In this document: positions 24,243-31,888 of the stretch, one piece after another
Layout: every line of letters begins with the position of its first letter
Position numbering within the stretch: the stretch's first letter is position 1
From: Lachnospiraceae bacterium
Lineage (GTDB): Bacteria > Bacillota > Clostridia > Lachnospirales > Lachnospiraceae
Length of the DNA stretch: 32,416 nt
Direction: 5' to 3'
NCBI GenBank assembly: GCA_024693545.1
Contig: JAILKT010000025.1
Location: 1 to 32,416 of the forward strand
Made by a program: the position numbers and the translations under genes
Notes under the pieces: generated by a model
Seen by the model: the letters and a program-made list of their open reading frames with translations, nothing else
Told to the model about the DNA's origin: nothing
Database searches by the model: none

Positions 24243-24617
24243 TCATGCCTTCCAAAGTCCGTGAAGATTGCAGTAAGCATATACAGCTTCTACCTTTTCT
24301 CCTTCGCATATGGCAAAGCACGCTTTCGGCGCACTGCCGGGCTTTAATACCTTGCGCTGGTTTCCTGCGCTTGTCTGTATCGAGATCCATTCGATCAGAT
24401 GATCCTCACCCATGGGATGCTCTACGGCACCGACTGTAACATATACGATATTGTCTTTGATCTCATACTTGGGCACATGCTTTTCAAGTGATGCGTCAAC
24501 CGTTCCGGGAACGATCTCCTTCATTTTTTCACCGCAGCACATAACGGGTACACCCGAATTCTTAACCATTGCGATGATATTACCGCAATGCTCACATCTG
24601 TAAAACTTCTGTTCCAT
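24243..24617 (-). CDS. dfx: Desulfoferrodoxin (superoxide reductase)
   Basis: A 124-residue two-iron superoxide reductase that reduces superoxide to hydrogen peroxide without making oxygen, typical of strict anaerobes. The N-terminal rubredoxin-like centre has Cys8, Cys11, Cys27 and Cys28 (CEHCG and MCCGEKM). The catalytic centre has His47 (EKHVP), His67 (VEHPM), His73 (EDHLIEWI), Cys116 and His119 (YCNLHGLW). GGAGG lies seven bases before the ATG. A promoter (24691-24720) lies upstream and a strong terminator follows, so it is probably monocistronic. Confidence 0.97.
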   Translation of the reverse strand: MEQKFYRCEHCGNIIAMVKNSGVPVMCCGEKMKEIVPGTVDASLEKHVPKYEIKDNIVYVTVGAVEHPMGEDHLIEWISIQTSAGNQRKVLKPGSAPKACFAICEGEKVEAVYAYCNLHGLWKA

Positions 24618-24690
24618 TGTAATACCTCCTTATATAGTTTTCCTTCGACCGCTTTCCGTACCGGATCAATTTCCTGCGGAAACCATTCAC

Positions 24691-24720
24691 ATTTTATCAT
24701 GATACACATCTCTATTGCAA
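24691..24720 (-). promoter_or_regulatory. Predicted promoter of the desulfoferrodoxin gene
   Basis: On the minus strand TTGCAA (24720-24715), an 18-base spacer and TAAAAT (24696-24691), giving a leader of roughly 65 bases. It is divergent from the ABC exporter promoter. Confidence 0.6.
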
Positions 24721-24770
24721 TCTCATATTACGACAAAAGATGGAGATAATAATCGCAAAAAATGGATTGT

Positions 24771-24798
24771 TTGACAGCCCCTTGAGAATTACTATACT
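24771..24798 (+). promoter_or_regulatory. Promoter of the ABC exporter operon
   Basis: A perfect TTGACA (24771-24776), a 16-base spacer and TATACT (24793-24798) precede the first ABC gene by about 40 bases. Confidence 0.8.
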
Positions 24799-24813
24799 TA
24801 TTGTACAGTAATT
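24787..24813. promoter_or_regulatory. 27-bp palindromic operator over the ABC exporter -10 box
   Basis: AATTACT (24787-24793) with AGTAATT (24807-24813), and inside them TAC with GTA, form a dyad centred at 24800. It covers the -10 box and the expected transcription start. Its size and place fit a MarR-, TetR- or PadR-type repressor; none is encoded in the window. Confidence 0.65.
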
Positions 24814-24839
24814 GGGCAGCAAAAAGGAGCCTTTACAAG

Positions 24840-26705
24840 ATGGATAATAAGTTAGATAAACAGGGCAAAAAGTCCTGGATGAGATGGCTTTGGGGAAACA
24901 TGCAGGGTCACCGTGTATTATATGTCTTCGCCATTTTGATGACGATCGTATACAATATAATGCAGCTTGTTGTTCCGTATTTTTCGGGAGAGATCGTATC
25001 TTTGTTTCAGCAGGCAGGCGAAACAGGCACTCCCCTGACGGAAAATCTGGATGATTTTATATTTAACCTCGCTATGATGGTCGGTCTGACTCTTGTCAGG
25101 ATAACGATCGTCTATTTTACGTGTATGGCATACGAATATGTATCGCAGCATACACTTTATAAGCTTAGAAATTTCCTGTTTGACAAGATCGAGCATCAGG
25201 ATATGAATTTTTATAACGAATACCGTACCGGTGACCTTATGACCCGTCTCACCGGCGATCTTGATGCCGTTCGTCACAACGTGGCATGGGTTATCAAATC
25301 CGTAGTCGACAGTTTCGCTCTCTTTGTGGCGACCGCGATCTATTTCTTTATAATGGACTGGCTTCTCGCGCTTTGCATTCTTTCCATAACTCCGCTTCTT
25401 TTCCTCGTCATCCTGAAGTTTAAAAGAGCTTCGGCGGAGAAACACCGTATCCTTCGTGACAAGCTTTCGGGACTTAATACGGACGCACAGGAAAACATTT
25501 CGGGCAACCGTGTTGTTAAAGCATTTGCGCGTGAAGAATACGAGAAGGAAAAATTCAACCGTTCAAATACAAGCTATGCCGAAGCAAATATGGATACTCA
25601 GCGCACATGGCTTAAGTATTTCCCCGTGATCGAAACATTTGCGAACCTTCTTCCCGTGATACTTCTTCTTGCGGGCGGAATCTTCATCATAAACGGAAGG
25701 ATCGGGATCCCCGAATATGTTTCCTTCTCGATGCTCATCTGGGCTGTTGCCAACCCCATGAGACAGCTCGGAAACATAATGAACGAGTTTCAGCGTTTTG
25801 CCGCAGCCTCAAAGAAGGTTATGGAGATTTACAATTCTCAGGCCGGGATCGTTTCAAAACCCGATGCCGTAAAGCATCCGGACCGTTTCAAAGGGCTTAT
25901 AGAATTCGATCACGTTTCCTTTGGATATGAGGGAGGCTCCGTTCCCGTCCTTCGCGATATCAATCTTAAGATCGAGCCGGGTCAGACAGTTGCCATCATT
26001 GGTGAAACGGGATGCGGAAAGACATCTCTCATTCACATGATCCCCCGTTTCTACGATCCCGAAAGCGGTGTCGTAAAGATTGACGGCATAGACGTTAAAG
26101 ACTACGAACTTACAGACCTCAGACACAATATCGGACTTGCGACTCAGGACGTCCTCCTTTACTCGGATACGATCGAAGGCAATATCGCATACGGCGACAG
26201 CTCTCTTTCCCAGGATGAGGTCATCAAGTATGCGAGATATTCTGCAGCCGAGGAATTTATAAACAAAATGCCTGAAGGATACGAAACGATCGTCGGTGAA
26301 CGAGGAGTCGGTCTTTCGGGCGGTCAGAAACAAAGGATCTCACTTGCACGCGCTCTCGCCATCAAGCCTTCGATCCTTATTCTCGACGACACGACTTCGG
26401 CAGTCGATATGGAGACTGAAAAACATATACGCGATTCTCTTCATGAACTTGATTTCAACTGTACAAAGATCATCATCGCTCAAAGGATCTCGACAACAAA
26501 GTTCTGCGACAGGATTTTTGTTATGGGTAACGGCAGGATCATTGAAGAAGGTACTCATAAAGAGCTCTGCTCCAAAGGCGGCTACTATGCAAGTCTTGTT
26601 GCGCTTCAGACCGGTATAGGGCTGAGCGAAGCCAAAAACTTATATAACAGCGGATTTACGGTTTCCGACACGGTTGCTGCCACTGCAGGGGAGGTGACAA
26701 GGTAA
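24840..26705 (+). CDS. Heterodimeric ABC exporter, subunit with degenerate ATPase site
   Basis: A 621-residue half-transporter: six membrane helices (about 25-310) fused to an ATP-binding domain (about 353-590). Walker A is GETGCGKTS (388-396) and the signature is LSGGQ (492-496). Walker B reads ILILDD, so the catalytic Glu is Asp517, and the switch His is Gln548 (IIIAQRIST). These are the replacements known for the degenerate site of heterodimeric exporters such as TM287/288 and BmrCD. I chose ATG 24840 with AAGGAG ten bases upstream; a TTG at 24801 is in frame but lies near the transcription start. The stop overlaps the next start by one base (TAATG). The likely role is export of drugs or amphipathic compounds; substrate unknown. 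Confidence 0.92.
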   Translation: MDNKLDKQGKKSWMRWLWGNMQGHRVLYVFAILMTIVYNIMQLVVPYFSGEIVSLFQQAGETGTPLTENLDDFIFNLAMMVGLTLVRITIVYFTCMAYEYVSQHTLYKLRNFLFDKIEHQDMNFYNEYRTGDLMTRLTGDLDAVRHNVAWVIKSVVDSFALFVATAIYFFIMDWLLALCILSITPLLFLVILKFKRASAEKHRILRDKLSGLNTDAQENISGNRVVKAFAREEYEKEKFNRSNTSYAEANMDTQRTWLKYFPVIETFANLLPVILLLAGGIFIINGRIGIPEYVSFSMLIWAVANPMRQLGNIMNEFQRFAAASKKVMEIYNSQAGIVSKPDAVKHPDRFKGLIEFDHVSFGYEGGSVPVLRDINLKIEPGQTVAIIGETGCGKTSLIHMIPRFYDPESGVVKIDGIDVKDYELTDLRHNIGLATQDVLLYSDTIEGNIAYGDSSLSQDEVIKYARYSAAEEFINKMPEGYETIVGERGVGLSGGQKQRISLARALAIKPSILILDDTTSAVDMETEKHIRDSLHELDFNCTKIIIAQRISTTKFCDRIFVMGNGRIIEEGTHKELCSKGGYYASLVALQTGIGLSEAKNLYNSGFTVSDTVAATAGEVTR

Positions 26706-28486
26706 TGGCAAGAAGAAATACTTTCAGGGTTGATGAACGTCTCGACGAAGAATTTAACATGAGACATATTCTGCTCGCTTCAAAATACATAAAGAAATAC
26801 CTTTCCCGCATGCTTCTCGCAATGCTTATGAGCGCTATTGCCGCAGGAGCGGCACTCTTCTCACCCATGATCACCCAGCAGGCACTCGATCATGCCATAC
26901 CCGAGGGGGATACAAAGTACCTGATAACCCTCGTTGTGCTCCTTATCGTCGCATTTATCGTCAGCATAATCTTCGTTACGATCAGGCAGCGCATCATGGT
27001 AAAAGTATCGCAGAGCATCATCTTCGATATCAGAAAGGACCTCTTCGCACATCTGCAGAAGCTCTCCTTTGATTACTACGACTCGCGCCCTCACGGCAAG
27101 ATACTCATTCGTGTCGTAAACTACGTAAATTCCGTTTCGGATATGCTCTCAAACGGACTTATAAACACCATCCTCGAGATGATCAACCTTGTCTTCATCA
27201 TCGTATTCATGTTCATTGAAGACGTTGAGATGTCTCTCGTAGTTTTGTGCGGTGTTCCCGTGCTTGCCGCTTTTCTCTTCTTCATCAAGAACAGACAGCG
27301 CAAGGCATGGCAGATGGTTTCAAACAAAAACTCAAACCTCAACGCTTATCTCCAGGAAAATATAGTCGGTGCCCGCATTACGCAGATCTTTGCGCGTGAA
27401 CAGGAAAACGCCGAGATTTTTGCCGATCTCTCACAGGATTGCAGAAAGACATGGATGCGCGCCGTTACGTACAATAACCTTATCTGGCCCGGTATCGACG
27501 GCATTTCTGTATTTATCCGTGCCGCAATCTTCCTTTTCGGTATGATACTTTTCGGATCCGGCGCAAAGACAGTCGGTGTCATCATCGCCATCTCGTCATA
27601 TGCAGCCCGCTTCTGGCAACCGATAATGAACCTCGGAAACATCTTCAACAACTTCATGAACAATATGGCTTACCTTGAAAGGATATTTGAAACGCTCGGA
27701 GAAAAGGTCACGGTTGATAATGCTCCCGATGCCGCAGAGCTTCCTCCCATCAAGGGAAGCGTTGAATTCGACGATGTATCGTTCTCATACGAGGAAGATA
27801 AAGAAGTTCTTCACCACGTATCATTTAAGATCGAGCCCGGCATGAGCGTTGCTCTCGTAGGACCCACAGGCGCAGGAAAGAGCACGATCGTAAACCTCAT
27901 CTCACGTTTCTACAACGTTAACAGCGGTCGTGTCCTTATCGACGGACATGACATAAGCAAGGTCACCCTCGAATCTCTCCGCTCACAGATGGGTATAATG
28001 CTTCAGGACAGCTTCATCTTCTCGGGTACGATAAAAGACAACATCCGCTACGGAAAGCTTGATGCTACGGATGAAGAGATCAAAGCCGCTTCCGAAAAGG
28101 TTTGTGCCGACACATTCATCGGCCATATGCTAAACGGCTATGATACAGAAGTTAAGGAGCGCGGCTCTCTTCTTTCGCAGGGACAGAAACAGCTTATCTC
28201 CTTTGCAAGAACGCTTCTCTCCGATCCCGCGATCCTCATACTCGATGAGGCAACATCAAGTATCGATGTTCAGACCGAGAAAGCGCTTCAGAAGGGTCTT
28301 GATACGATGCTCAAAGGACGTACTTCGTTCATCATCGCACATCGTCTCTCGACGATACGCGGCTGCGATCTCATAATGTATATAGATGACGGCGGGATCG
28401 TAGAAGCCGGAAATCATGACGAACTGATGGCTCAGAAGGGTGCTTATTACAAGCTCTATACCTCGCAGCTTGATGATATCGCGTGA
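26705..28486 (+). CDS. Heterodimeric ABC exporter, subunit with canonical ATPase site
   Basis: A 593-residue half-transporter, partner of the preceding gene. Six membrane helices (about 35-320) precede the ATP-binding domain (about 352-585) with Walker A GPTGAGKST (386-394), signature LSQGQ (490-494), Walker B ILILDE (catalytic Glu515) and switch His546 (IIAHRLST). The LSQGQ variant together with intact Glu and His is the usual complement of a degenerate partner. Its ATG overlaps the upstream stop by one base. The gene ends 54 bases from the convergent GTPase-nuclease gene, and I see no clear terminator between them. Confidence 0.93.
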   Translation: MARRNTFRVDERLDEEFNMRHILLASKYIKKYLSRMLLAMLMSAIAAGAALFSPMITQQALDHAIPEGDTKYLITLVVLLIVAFIVSIIFVTIRQRIMVKVSQSIIFDIRKDLFAHLQKLSFDYYDSRPHGKILIRVVNYVNSVSDMLSNGLINTILEMINLVFIIVFMFIEDVEMSLVVLCGVPVLAAFLFFIKNRQRKAWQMVSNKNSNLNAYLQENIVGARITQIFAREQENAEIFADLSQDCRKTWMRAVTYNNLIWPGIDGISVFIRAAIFLFGMILFGSGAKTVGVIIAISSYAARFWQPIMNLGNIFNNFMNNMAYLERIFETLGEKVTVDNAPDAAELPPIKGSVEFDDVSFSYEEDKEVLHHVSFKIEPGMSVALVGPTGAGKSTIVNLISRFYNVNSGRVLIDGHDISKVTLESLRSQMGIMLQDSFIFSGTIKDNIRYGKLDATDEEIKAASEKVCADTFIGHMLNGYDTEVKERGSLLSQGQKQLISFARTLLSDPAILILDEATSSIDVQTEKALQKGLDTMLKGRTSFIIAHRLSTIRGCDLIMYIDDGGIVEAGNHDELMAQKGAYYKLYTSQLDDIA

Positions 28487-28540
28487 CCGGTTTGTTCCGC
28501 GCTCAATTCTTCCTGCAGAGCATTTTGCATTTTTATACTT

Positions 28541-31357
28541 TCAAAGCAGATCTCCGAGCCTTGTCGTTGCCTTGCTCGCCGGTCCGCCCTCGATCTTACT
28601 TCTCGTGGCCGAGCGAAGCTCGTTCACCTCGGCCAAAAGATCGCTCGCCGTTACAAGAAGGCATCCTGCGCCTCGGATTATGATCTGCTCGAGACCGTCC
28701 GATGTAGCAACGCTTATGTTGGCCTGTTTGGCATTTTCATGCGCAAAGCGTTCAATAAATTTGTCGGCCGTCTCGGCTTCTTTCGTAAAAACAATGATAA
28801 TGTTGTGATAATTAAAGAACTCTGTCTGATGCCCTTTAACACGGTATGCATCATATACGACCATAAGCCTGCATCCCTTTTGCGACTGATAGTCGCACAG
28901 AATATCATTTAGACGGTCTCTCGCCCCATCGATACTCTCTTTTGCAAGTTCGGACAATTCCGGCCATTTAAAGATGATATTATATCCGTCAACCAGCAGG
29001 TATCTGTCACGGGTATCCATATTAAGCTTTTTCAGATATTTGTCTTTAGTAAACGATACATCCTCATTACCTGATTCGTTATCGCCGGGATTCACGGTGG
29101 CGGAATAATAACGCGAGGTTCTCCCATCTGCTTTATCCTTTTCTGCTTTGTACTTTCTGAACGGATTTCTGTATGTGCGATCCTTTTTGTTGGCATGAAA
29201 TGTCTTTGAGATGATCGCATCTATCTCTTCGGTACCTATCGAGGGTTCTTCGCCCGCATGTGAAACAAAATTGATGGGTGCCGCAGGGTCGGTGAACTTT
29301 TCCTCTTTTATCTTTCCTGTTTCCATATCAAAATTAAGATGCTTATAACTGTCAACATCATTCCATTCAACGACAAAGCCGGCTCCGTGAGCACAGAATA
29401 CCGATGAAGACGGATTTCTGAGATCCGATTCGGGACTATAAGCGCTCAGTGATACAACTTCCTCCGTGTTATGACACGGAAGATATCCGAAAAATGAACA
29501 ATATACACTTCCGAGACCTTTTGTGTAAGAAGAAACCTCCCTTGAATATCCCTGCATAGTCGAAACAGGAGCAACCCCTGTTATCCCGACCATGTCCAAA
29601 GATCCAACCTCATACTGTGATGTAATCTTTCCGAAACGCCCTTCAATATCGGTCATAGCGCGCCCGCAATTCACGCGCGGAAGCTCAATTGTTAGTTCAT
29701 AATAGGGTTCAAGAATAACGCATTTTCCTTCTTCCCTCGCACGCATCAGCCCCTGTCTTACGGCACGGTATGTAGCCTGACGGAAATCACCGCCTTCTGT
29801 ATGTTTAAGGTGAGCCCGTCCCGCAACAACGGCTATGTTGACATCAGTAAGTTCCGCCCCGATAAGGACACCCTTGTGGCGTCTTTCATATATATGCGTA
29901 AGGATAAGTCTCTGCCAGTTAAGTTCTAGCTCGTTTACCGGGATCCTCGATTCCGCCGTAACACCCATTCCCCTTTCGGAAGGCTCAATAAGCAGCTGCG
30001 CTTCCGCATAATGCCTGAGAGGCTCAAAATGACCGACACCGAGAACAGGGGCCGAAACGGTCTCTTTGTAAAGAACACTTCCTTTATCGAAATCCACTTC
30101 TTCGCCGAATCTGTCTATGAGCTGACGTTTTATGATCTCAAGCTGAATATCACCCATAACACGGATCTGCAACTCTTTTAGTTCGTCATTCCATGCAACA
30201 CCGAGGGATGGATCCTCTTCCTCAAGTATCTTCAGCTTCGGAAGCAACGCTGTCAGCGCGGATCTGTCACGCGCGATCACTCTGTATGTCATTACAGGAA
30301 CAATTCTTGCTTCCGATTCTTCATCATCTTCTCCGATCACCTGACCCGCATATGTAGCGGTAAGTCCGAGTGCCGCAACCACCATACCCCTTGAAGCGGT
30401 CTCTGTCGTTTCATATTTTTCACCTTCATAAACACGTAATTGCGTTACTTTCTCTTTAAACGAAAGCAGTGAGGGCGAATCATCCGTTTCTTCATTGCTT
30501 TTTCTCAAAAGAACGTTTTCGTCGCGCAGAGCGGTATATTCAAGCACAGTTCTGTTCTTTAATTCACCGCCGGTCAGTTTCATATATGTCAGTCTGTTTC
30601 CGTCCTGATCCCGGCCAATTTTATATACCCTCGCACCGAACCTGTCCTCGTGAGGAAGTTCGGGCGAAAGCGCAGCCAGACCGTCAAGAAATTCATCTAT
30701 TCCGTCAAGCTTAAGGGCAGAGCCGTAAAAACATGGAAACAGCTTTCTTTCGCCGATAAGCTCTCTGATATCATCCGGTGATATTTTTCCGTCTTCAAGA
30801 TATCTCTCCATAACATCTTCGTCGCACATTGCGATCCGTTCGGCAAAATCACCGTCACATATAATCTTTTTATCCGATACATCCGTTTCTTTCACCAAAA
30901 CACAGGCATCAGAAAGCTGTGACTCGAGTTCTTTCTGAAGATTCTCGCGGTCACAGCCTTCACGATCCATTTTATTAACAAATATAAATGCAGGTACATC
31001 ATAATGCTCAAGAAGACGCCAAAGAGTTCTTGTATGAGCCTGAATCCCGTCGGTCCCGCTTATAACAAGGACCGCAATATCGAGAACCGAAAGAGTTCTC
31101 TCCATTTCGGTCGAAAAATCGACATGTCCGGGAGTGTCTATAAGCGTAAAGCTTATATTTCCTCTTTCGAAGATCGCCTGCTTTGAAAATATGGTGATGC
31201 CGCGCTCGCGCTCAAGAGTAAAATTATCAAGAAAAGCGTCTTTTTTATCGACTCTTCCCAATTTTCTTATCTTGTCGGTTTTATAAAGAATTGCTTCCGA
31301 TAATGTGGTCTTTCCCGCATCTACGTGAGCGAGTATCCCTATAACTAAACGCCGCAT
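28541..31357 (-). CDS. TetM/EF-G-like ribosomal GTPase fused to a Rae1/YacP-like NYN endoribonuclease
   Basis: A 938-residue protein. Residues 1-about 655 have the whole plan of ribosomal protection proteins (TetM/TetO) and EF-G: GTPase motifs AHVDAGKTT (10-18), RGIT (52-55), DTPGH (74-78), NKMD (128-131) and GSA (212-214), then domains II-V ending near SSYTKGLGSVYCSFFGYLPC. A charged linker (about 700-783) follows. Residues 785-about 912 are a NYN nuclease resembling Rae1 (YacP): LLVDGYN (Asp790, Asn793), VVYDAYRVKG (Asp836), FTKEAETADKFIE (Asp865) and VATSDGLEQ (Asp887). Rae1 of Bacillus subtilis cuts mRNA in the ribosomal A site. The fusion could therefore open stalled A sites and cut the mRNA there. 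A GGGA stands near the ATG. Tetracycline resistance is not implied. The exact role is inference; the domains are clear. Confidence 0.92.
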   Translation of the reverse strand: MRRLVIGILAHVDAGKTTLSEAILYKTDKIRKLGRVDKKDAFLDNFTLERERGITIFSKQAIFERGNISFTLIDTPGHVDFSTEMERTLSVLDIAVLVISGTDGIQAHTRTLWRLLEHYDVPAFIFVNKMDREGCDRENLQKELESQLSDACVLVKETDVSDKKIICDGDFAERIAMCDEDVMERYLEDGKISPDDIRELIGERKLFPCFYGSALKLDGIDEFLDGLAALSPELPHEDRFGARVYKIGRDQDGNRLTYMKLTGGELKNRTVLEYTALRDENVLLRKSNEETDDSPSLLSFKEKVTQLRVYEGEKYETTETASRGMVVAALGLTATYAGQVIGEDDEESEARIVPVMTYRVIARDRSALTALLPKLKILEEEDPSLGVAWNDELKELQIRVMGDIQLEIIKRQLIDRFGEEVDFDKGSVLYKETVSAPVLGVGHFEPLRHYAEAQLLIEPSERGMGVTAESRIPVNELELNWQRLILTHIYERRHKGVLIGAELTDVNIAVVAGRAHLKHTEGGDFRQATYRAVRQGLMRAREEGKCVILEPYYELTIELPRVNCGRAMTDIEGRFGKITSQYEVGSLDMVGITGVAPVSTMQGYSREVSSYTKGLGSVYCSFFGYLPCHNTEEVVSLSAYSPESDLRNPSSSVFCAHGAGFVVEWNDVDSYKHLNFDMETGKIKEEKFTDPAAPINFVSHAGEEPSIGTEEIDAIISKTFHANKKDRTYRNPFRKYKAEKDKADGRTSRYYSATVNPGDNESGNEDVSFTKDKYLKKLNMDTRDRYLLVDGYNIIFKWPELSELAKESIDGARDRLNDILCDYQSQKGCRLMVVYDAYRVKGHQTEFFNYHNIIIVFTKEAETADKFIERFAHENAKQANISVATSDGLEQIIIRGAGCLLVTASDLLAEVNELRSATRSKIEGGPASKATTRLGDLL

Positions 31358-31419
31358 TTATCATTTCCCTTTTCAGCCGTGATTCTCTCTTCTTTTTCGT
31401 TTAACGGGCACGATCACAT

Positions 31420-31857
31420 TTAGGACATGATCTTGGAAACGGTTTCGTTTATCATTTTACCGTCTGCTTTGCCCTTTAATTCGCCCATAACGGCTTTCAT
31501 GACCATTCCCTTGTTTCCTGATGCGATAACATCGGCAAACTTTTCTCTGATGATCTTCTCGATCTCTTCCGCAGAAAGCATCTTGGGTGCATATTCCTCA
31601 AATACTTCAAGTCTTGCCTTATACTCATCTTTAAGATCTGCGCGGGAATCGGGACATGTGTCTATCTGTTCTTTGATGGTCTTTATCTCTTTGAGGATTG
31701 CCTGATCGGTCATTTCGTCGGGTATGTCATCACGGCAGCCTGCATCTATCGCAAGCTTCTTTGTAGCCGAAACCAGTGCCGAAAGTGCGTCCTTTTTAAC
31801 CTTGTTATGATCCTTCATTGCCTGCATCATATCTTTTTGTAATTTTGTAAACTGCAT
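31420..31857 (-). CDS. yqeY: GatB/YqeY domain protein
   Basis: A 145-residue YqeY-family protein, related to the tail domain of the GatB amidotransferase subunit and thought to contact tRNA; no firm function is known. The helical N-terminal part (MQFTKLQKDMMQAMKDHNK) and the C-terminal GNKGMVMKAVMGELKGKADGK segment are typical. GGAGG lies ten bases before the ATG. It is 62 bases upstream of the GTPase-nuclease gene on the same strand, so they may be cotranscribed. Confidence 0.93.
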   Translation of the reverse strand: MQFTKLQKDMMQAMKDHNKVKKDALSALVSATKKLAIDAGCRDDIPDEMTDQAILKEIKTIKEQIDTCPDSRADLKDEYKARLEVFEEYAPKMLSAEEIEKIIREKFADVIASGNKGMVMKAVMGELKGKADGKMINETVSKIMS

Positions 31858-31888
31858 ATCTCTTCATCCTCCTTTATGATCATGAATA

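Noticed and set aside
24083-24439. Plus-strand open frame of 118 codons in the desulfurase leader
   Set aside because: It runs through the desulfoferrodoxin terminator and antisense into that gene, and its start lies inside a hairpin arm.
28541-31357. Annotation as a tetracycline resistance gene
   Set aside because: The GTPase part is TetM-like, but resistance cannot be read from similarity and the fused nuclease points to another role.
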